Source: Actinomyces marmotae
Lineage (GTDB): Bacteria; Actinomycetota; Actinomycetes; Actinomycetales; Actinomycetaceae
Direction of reading: 5' to 3'
Assembly: GCF_013177295.1 (NCBI RefSeq)
Contig: NZ_CP053642.1
Span: 1,612,001 to 1,676,000 of the forward strand
DNA: 64,000 bases
Shown: piece by piece, positions 62,247-64,000 of the stretch
How positions within the stretch are numbered: position 1 is the first letter of the stretch
Layout of the letters: every line of letters starts with the position of its first letter
Position numbers and translations under genes: made by a program
Notes under the pieces: model-generated
Told to the model about the DNA's origin: nothing
The model's database searches: none
The model's input: only the letters and a program-made list of their open reading frames with translations

Positions 62247-64000
62247 ATGCCTGAGCATGGCGCTGCCTCGACCGAGTTCGGGGCGAGGACGGCTCCGCCG
62301 CCCGTGAGGCCCTCATCGCCGCCAACAGGCTCATCGCTCACGAGGGGTGCGTCGGGGCCCGGGTGGCGGGAGCGGGAGATCGGCGGCTCCCGCCTGCACC
62401 TGCCCCACGGCGCCACCGCCGCCCTCGACTCCGCGATGTGGGGGCTGGCCGTGATGGTCGTGGCCGCCCTCAGCCTGACCACGGGGATCGACGCCCACCC
62501 CGAGGGCATGGGGGTCACGCTGACGGCGCTGCTGGCGATCATCTTCCAGATCGCCGGCTACCTGGCCTTCCTGCGGGGCAGGGCGCGCTTCGCGACCATC
62601 GATGAGATCCCCTTCGTCCTGCTGACCGACGTCATCATCGCCGTCGCCCTATCCGCGGCCTCCGGGATGTCCGCGGGCCTCCTCCTGCCGCTGCGCGACT
62701 CTGTCCTCTCCGGCGGCGCCGCCCTCACCCTCCACCTGGCCTGCCGGTGGCTCTACCTGCGGGTGGTCGAGGCGCGCCAGCGGCCGGTCGGCAGACGCGC
62801 ACGGCGCACGATCGTCATGGGCGCCGGGGGCGGCGGCGCCGCGGCGATCAGCCTCATGCAGAATGATCCGTCCTCCCCCTACACGCCCGTCGCCCTGCTC
62901 GACGACGACCCCGCCAAGCGGCATCTGCGGCTCTCCGGGGTGCGGGTGCTCGGCCCCTGGCGCGCCCTGGCGCAGGTGGCCCGGGAGACCAGCGCCGATC
63001 TCGTCCTGCTGGCGGTGCCCTCGGCCAGGCCGGAGGAGGTCGACGGCGTCGTGGCCCGGGCGCGCGAGCTCGGCCTCGCGATACGGGTCATGCCCGGCAC
63101 CGAGGAGCTCATGGGCCTGGCGCCCTCCCTCGCGCCCGCGCCGCCGAGCGCCGTCGCCCAGCGGGGCACCGGGATCTTCCGCCCCCTGGAGATCTCGGAC
63201 CTGCTGGGGCGCCGGGCGATCGACACCGATGTTGACGCCATCGCCTCCTACCTGACCGGCGAGAGAATCCTCGTGACCGGCGCGGGGGGCTCCATCGGGG
63301 CGCAGCTGTGCCATGAGATCGCGAGGTACCGACCCGAGCGGCTCATCCTCGTGGACAGGGACGAGTCCGCCCTGCACGCCGTCCAACTGTCCCTCGACGG
63401 CGAGGCGATGCTCGACTCCCCCGACCTCATCCTCGGGGACCTGCGCGCCCCCGGCTTCATTAGCGGCCTCTTCGACGAGGCCCGCCCGACGATCGTCTTC
63501 CACGCCGCCGCCCTCAAGCACCTCACCCTCACCGAGCGCTTCCCAGAGGAGGCCTTCCTGACCAACGTGGCCGCCACCCGAGATCTCCTCACGGCCGCGA
63601 CCAGCCATGGCGTGCGCCTGTTCATCAACATCTCCACCGATAAGGCGGCCGATCCCACCAGCGTGCTCGGCCACTCCAAGCGCATCGCCGAACGGCTGAC
63701 CGCCGCCGTGGGGTTGAGCCTGCCCGCCGATCGGCGCTTCATCTCAGTGCGCTTCGGCAATGTCCTGGGCTCGCGCGGCTCGGTGCTCCACACCTTCGCC
63801 TCCCAACTGGAGCGTGGACTGCCCATGACCGTCACGGATCCCCGCATGGAGCGCTTCTTCATGTCCATCAACGAGGCCTGCCAACTGGTCCTCCAGGCCG
63901 GGGCGCTGGGGCGCTCCGGCGAGGTCCTAGTCCTGGACATGGGCGAGCCACACAACATCGAGTCCCTGGCCAGGCGCTTCGCCTCCCTCATGGGCGCTGA
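62247..64000 (+). CDS. Membrane-bound nucleotide-sugar 4,6-dehydratase (CapD/WbpM/FlaA1 family), partial
   Basis: At least 584 residues; the 3' end lies beyond the window. After a ~50-residue Pro/Ser-rich cytosolic start come about four membrane helices (AVMVVAALSLTTGI, LLAIIFQIAGYLAFL, FVLLTDVIIAVALSAA and the following hydrophobic stretch), a first Rossmann-like domain (RTIVMGAGGGGAAAI) and a second, catalytic short-chain dehydrogenase domain with NAD motif VTGAGGSIGAQL, FHAAALKHL and STDKAADPTSVLGHSKRIAE. Relatives make UDP-4-keto-6-deoxy-GlcNAc sugars for capsule, O-antigen or glycoproteins. ATG 62247 has a GAAGGA site about nine bases upstream. A polysaccharide locus probably continues to the right. 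Confidence 0.88.
   Translation, partial: MPEHGAASTEFGARTAPPPVRPSSPPTGSSLTRGASGPGWREREIGGSRLHLPHGATAALDSAMWGLAVMVVAALSLTTGIDAHPEGMGVTLTALLAIIFQIAGYLAFLRGRARFATIDEIPFVLLTDVIIAVALSAASGMSAGLLLPLRDSVLSGGAALTLHLACRWLYLRVVEARQRPVGRRARRTIVMGAGGGGAAAISLMQNDPSSPYTPVALLDDDPAKRHLRLSGVRVLGPWRALAQVARETSADLVLLAVPSARPEEVDGVVARARELGLAIRVMPGTEELMGLAPSLAPAPPSAVAQRGTGIFRPLEISDLLGRRAIDTDVDAIASYLTGERILVTGAGGSIGAQLCHEIARYRPERLILVDRDESALHAVQLSLDGEAMLDSPDLILGDLRAPGFISGLFDEARPTIVFHAAALKHLTLTERFPEEAFLTNVAATRDLLTAATSHGVRLFINISTDKAADPTSVLGHSKRIAERLTAAVGLSLPADRRFISVRFGNVLGSRGSVLHTFASQLERGLPMTVTDPRMERFFMSINEACQLVLQAGALGRSGEVLVLDMGEPHNIESLARRFASLMGA

Overview
The window is very GC-rich, densely coded bacterial DNA of actinobacterial type. 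The evidence is the clpS–DUF2017–murI–metallo-beta-lactamase block beside rph–rdgB, DUF3039 and DUF3054 proteins, an FHA–ABC transporter beside a Ser/Thr kinase, the ftsE–ftsX–smpB–ssrA order, a tmRNA tag ending in ALAA, and many genes whose -10 box sits 6-8 nt before the start codon (leaderless). A host-associated Actinomyces/Schaalia-like organism is my inference from the sialic-acid genes and overall flavour; no 16S rRNA is present to prove it. I see no phage, insertion sequence, integron or CRISPR array. Both ends cut genes (gltX at the left, a CapD/FlaA1-type dehydratase at the right).

Layout. 1-3.3 kb: gltX, a MalY/PatB-type C-S lyase and an FAH-family hydrolase. 3.4-9.6 kb: four tandem AgcS-type sodium:alanine/glycine symporter paralogues on the minus strand. 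9.8-18 kb: a DUF3516-type helicase, the divergent mmuM/mmuP pair for S-methylmethionine recycling, a YccF membrane protein, an ATP-grasp protein and proline iminopeptidase. 18.1-19.6 kb: three tRNA-Lys(CTT), two of them an exact tandem duplication, then a 55-aa protein, Bcp and tRNA-Leu. 19.7-28 kb: rph-rdgB converging on a minus-strand clpS–DUF2017–murI–MBL–DUF3054 run, then pncB and a helicase/DUF3039 pair. 28.2-31.6 kb: nagB and an ABC exporter. 31.8-42 kb: hup and a sialic-acid catabolic and uptake cluster. 42.2-44.1 kb: an NCS2 permease fused to an OHCU-decarboxylase-like domain. 44.3-48.4 kb: ftsE-ftsX-M23 hydrolase-smpB-ssrA. 48.6-59.9 kb: a small unknown gene, an SSB, a pair of dynamin-like GTPases, tRNA-Arg, the FHA–ABC protein facing a Ser/Thr kinase, and orn. 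60-64 kb: tRNA-His, cimA and the start of a surface-polysaccharide gene.

How genes work together. The nan cluster reads as a complete route: a divergent GntR/FCD regulator, a Tat-exported lipoprotein binding protein, a permease, a permease–ATPase fusion and a second ATPase import sialic acid; NanA splits it, NanK phosphorylates ManNAc and NanE makes GlcNAc-6-P, while nagB some 3 kb away handles glucosamine-6-P (nagA is not in the window). A near-identical 15-bp motif lies in both transporter promoters, so co-regulation by the adjacent regulator is testable. The kinase and FHA–ABC pair resembles mycobacterial PknF/Rv1747.

Most notable: two copies of one 70-bp sequence, each forming a perfect 74-78 bp palindrome, lying against gene ends 7 kb apart; the nan regulatory architecture with its transporter fusion; the NCS2–OHCU fusion that appears to lack the decarboxylase catalytic residues; the four-copy AgcS array with a shared cytosolic tail motif; and the pervasive leaderless promoter geometry, which also decides several start codons.
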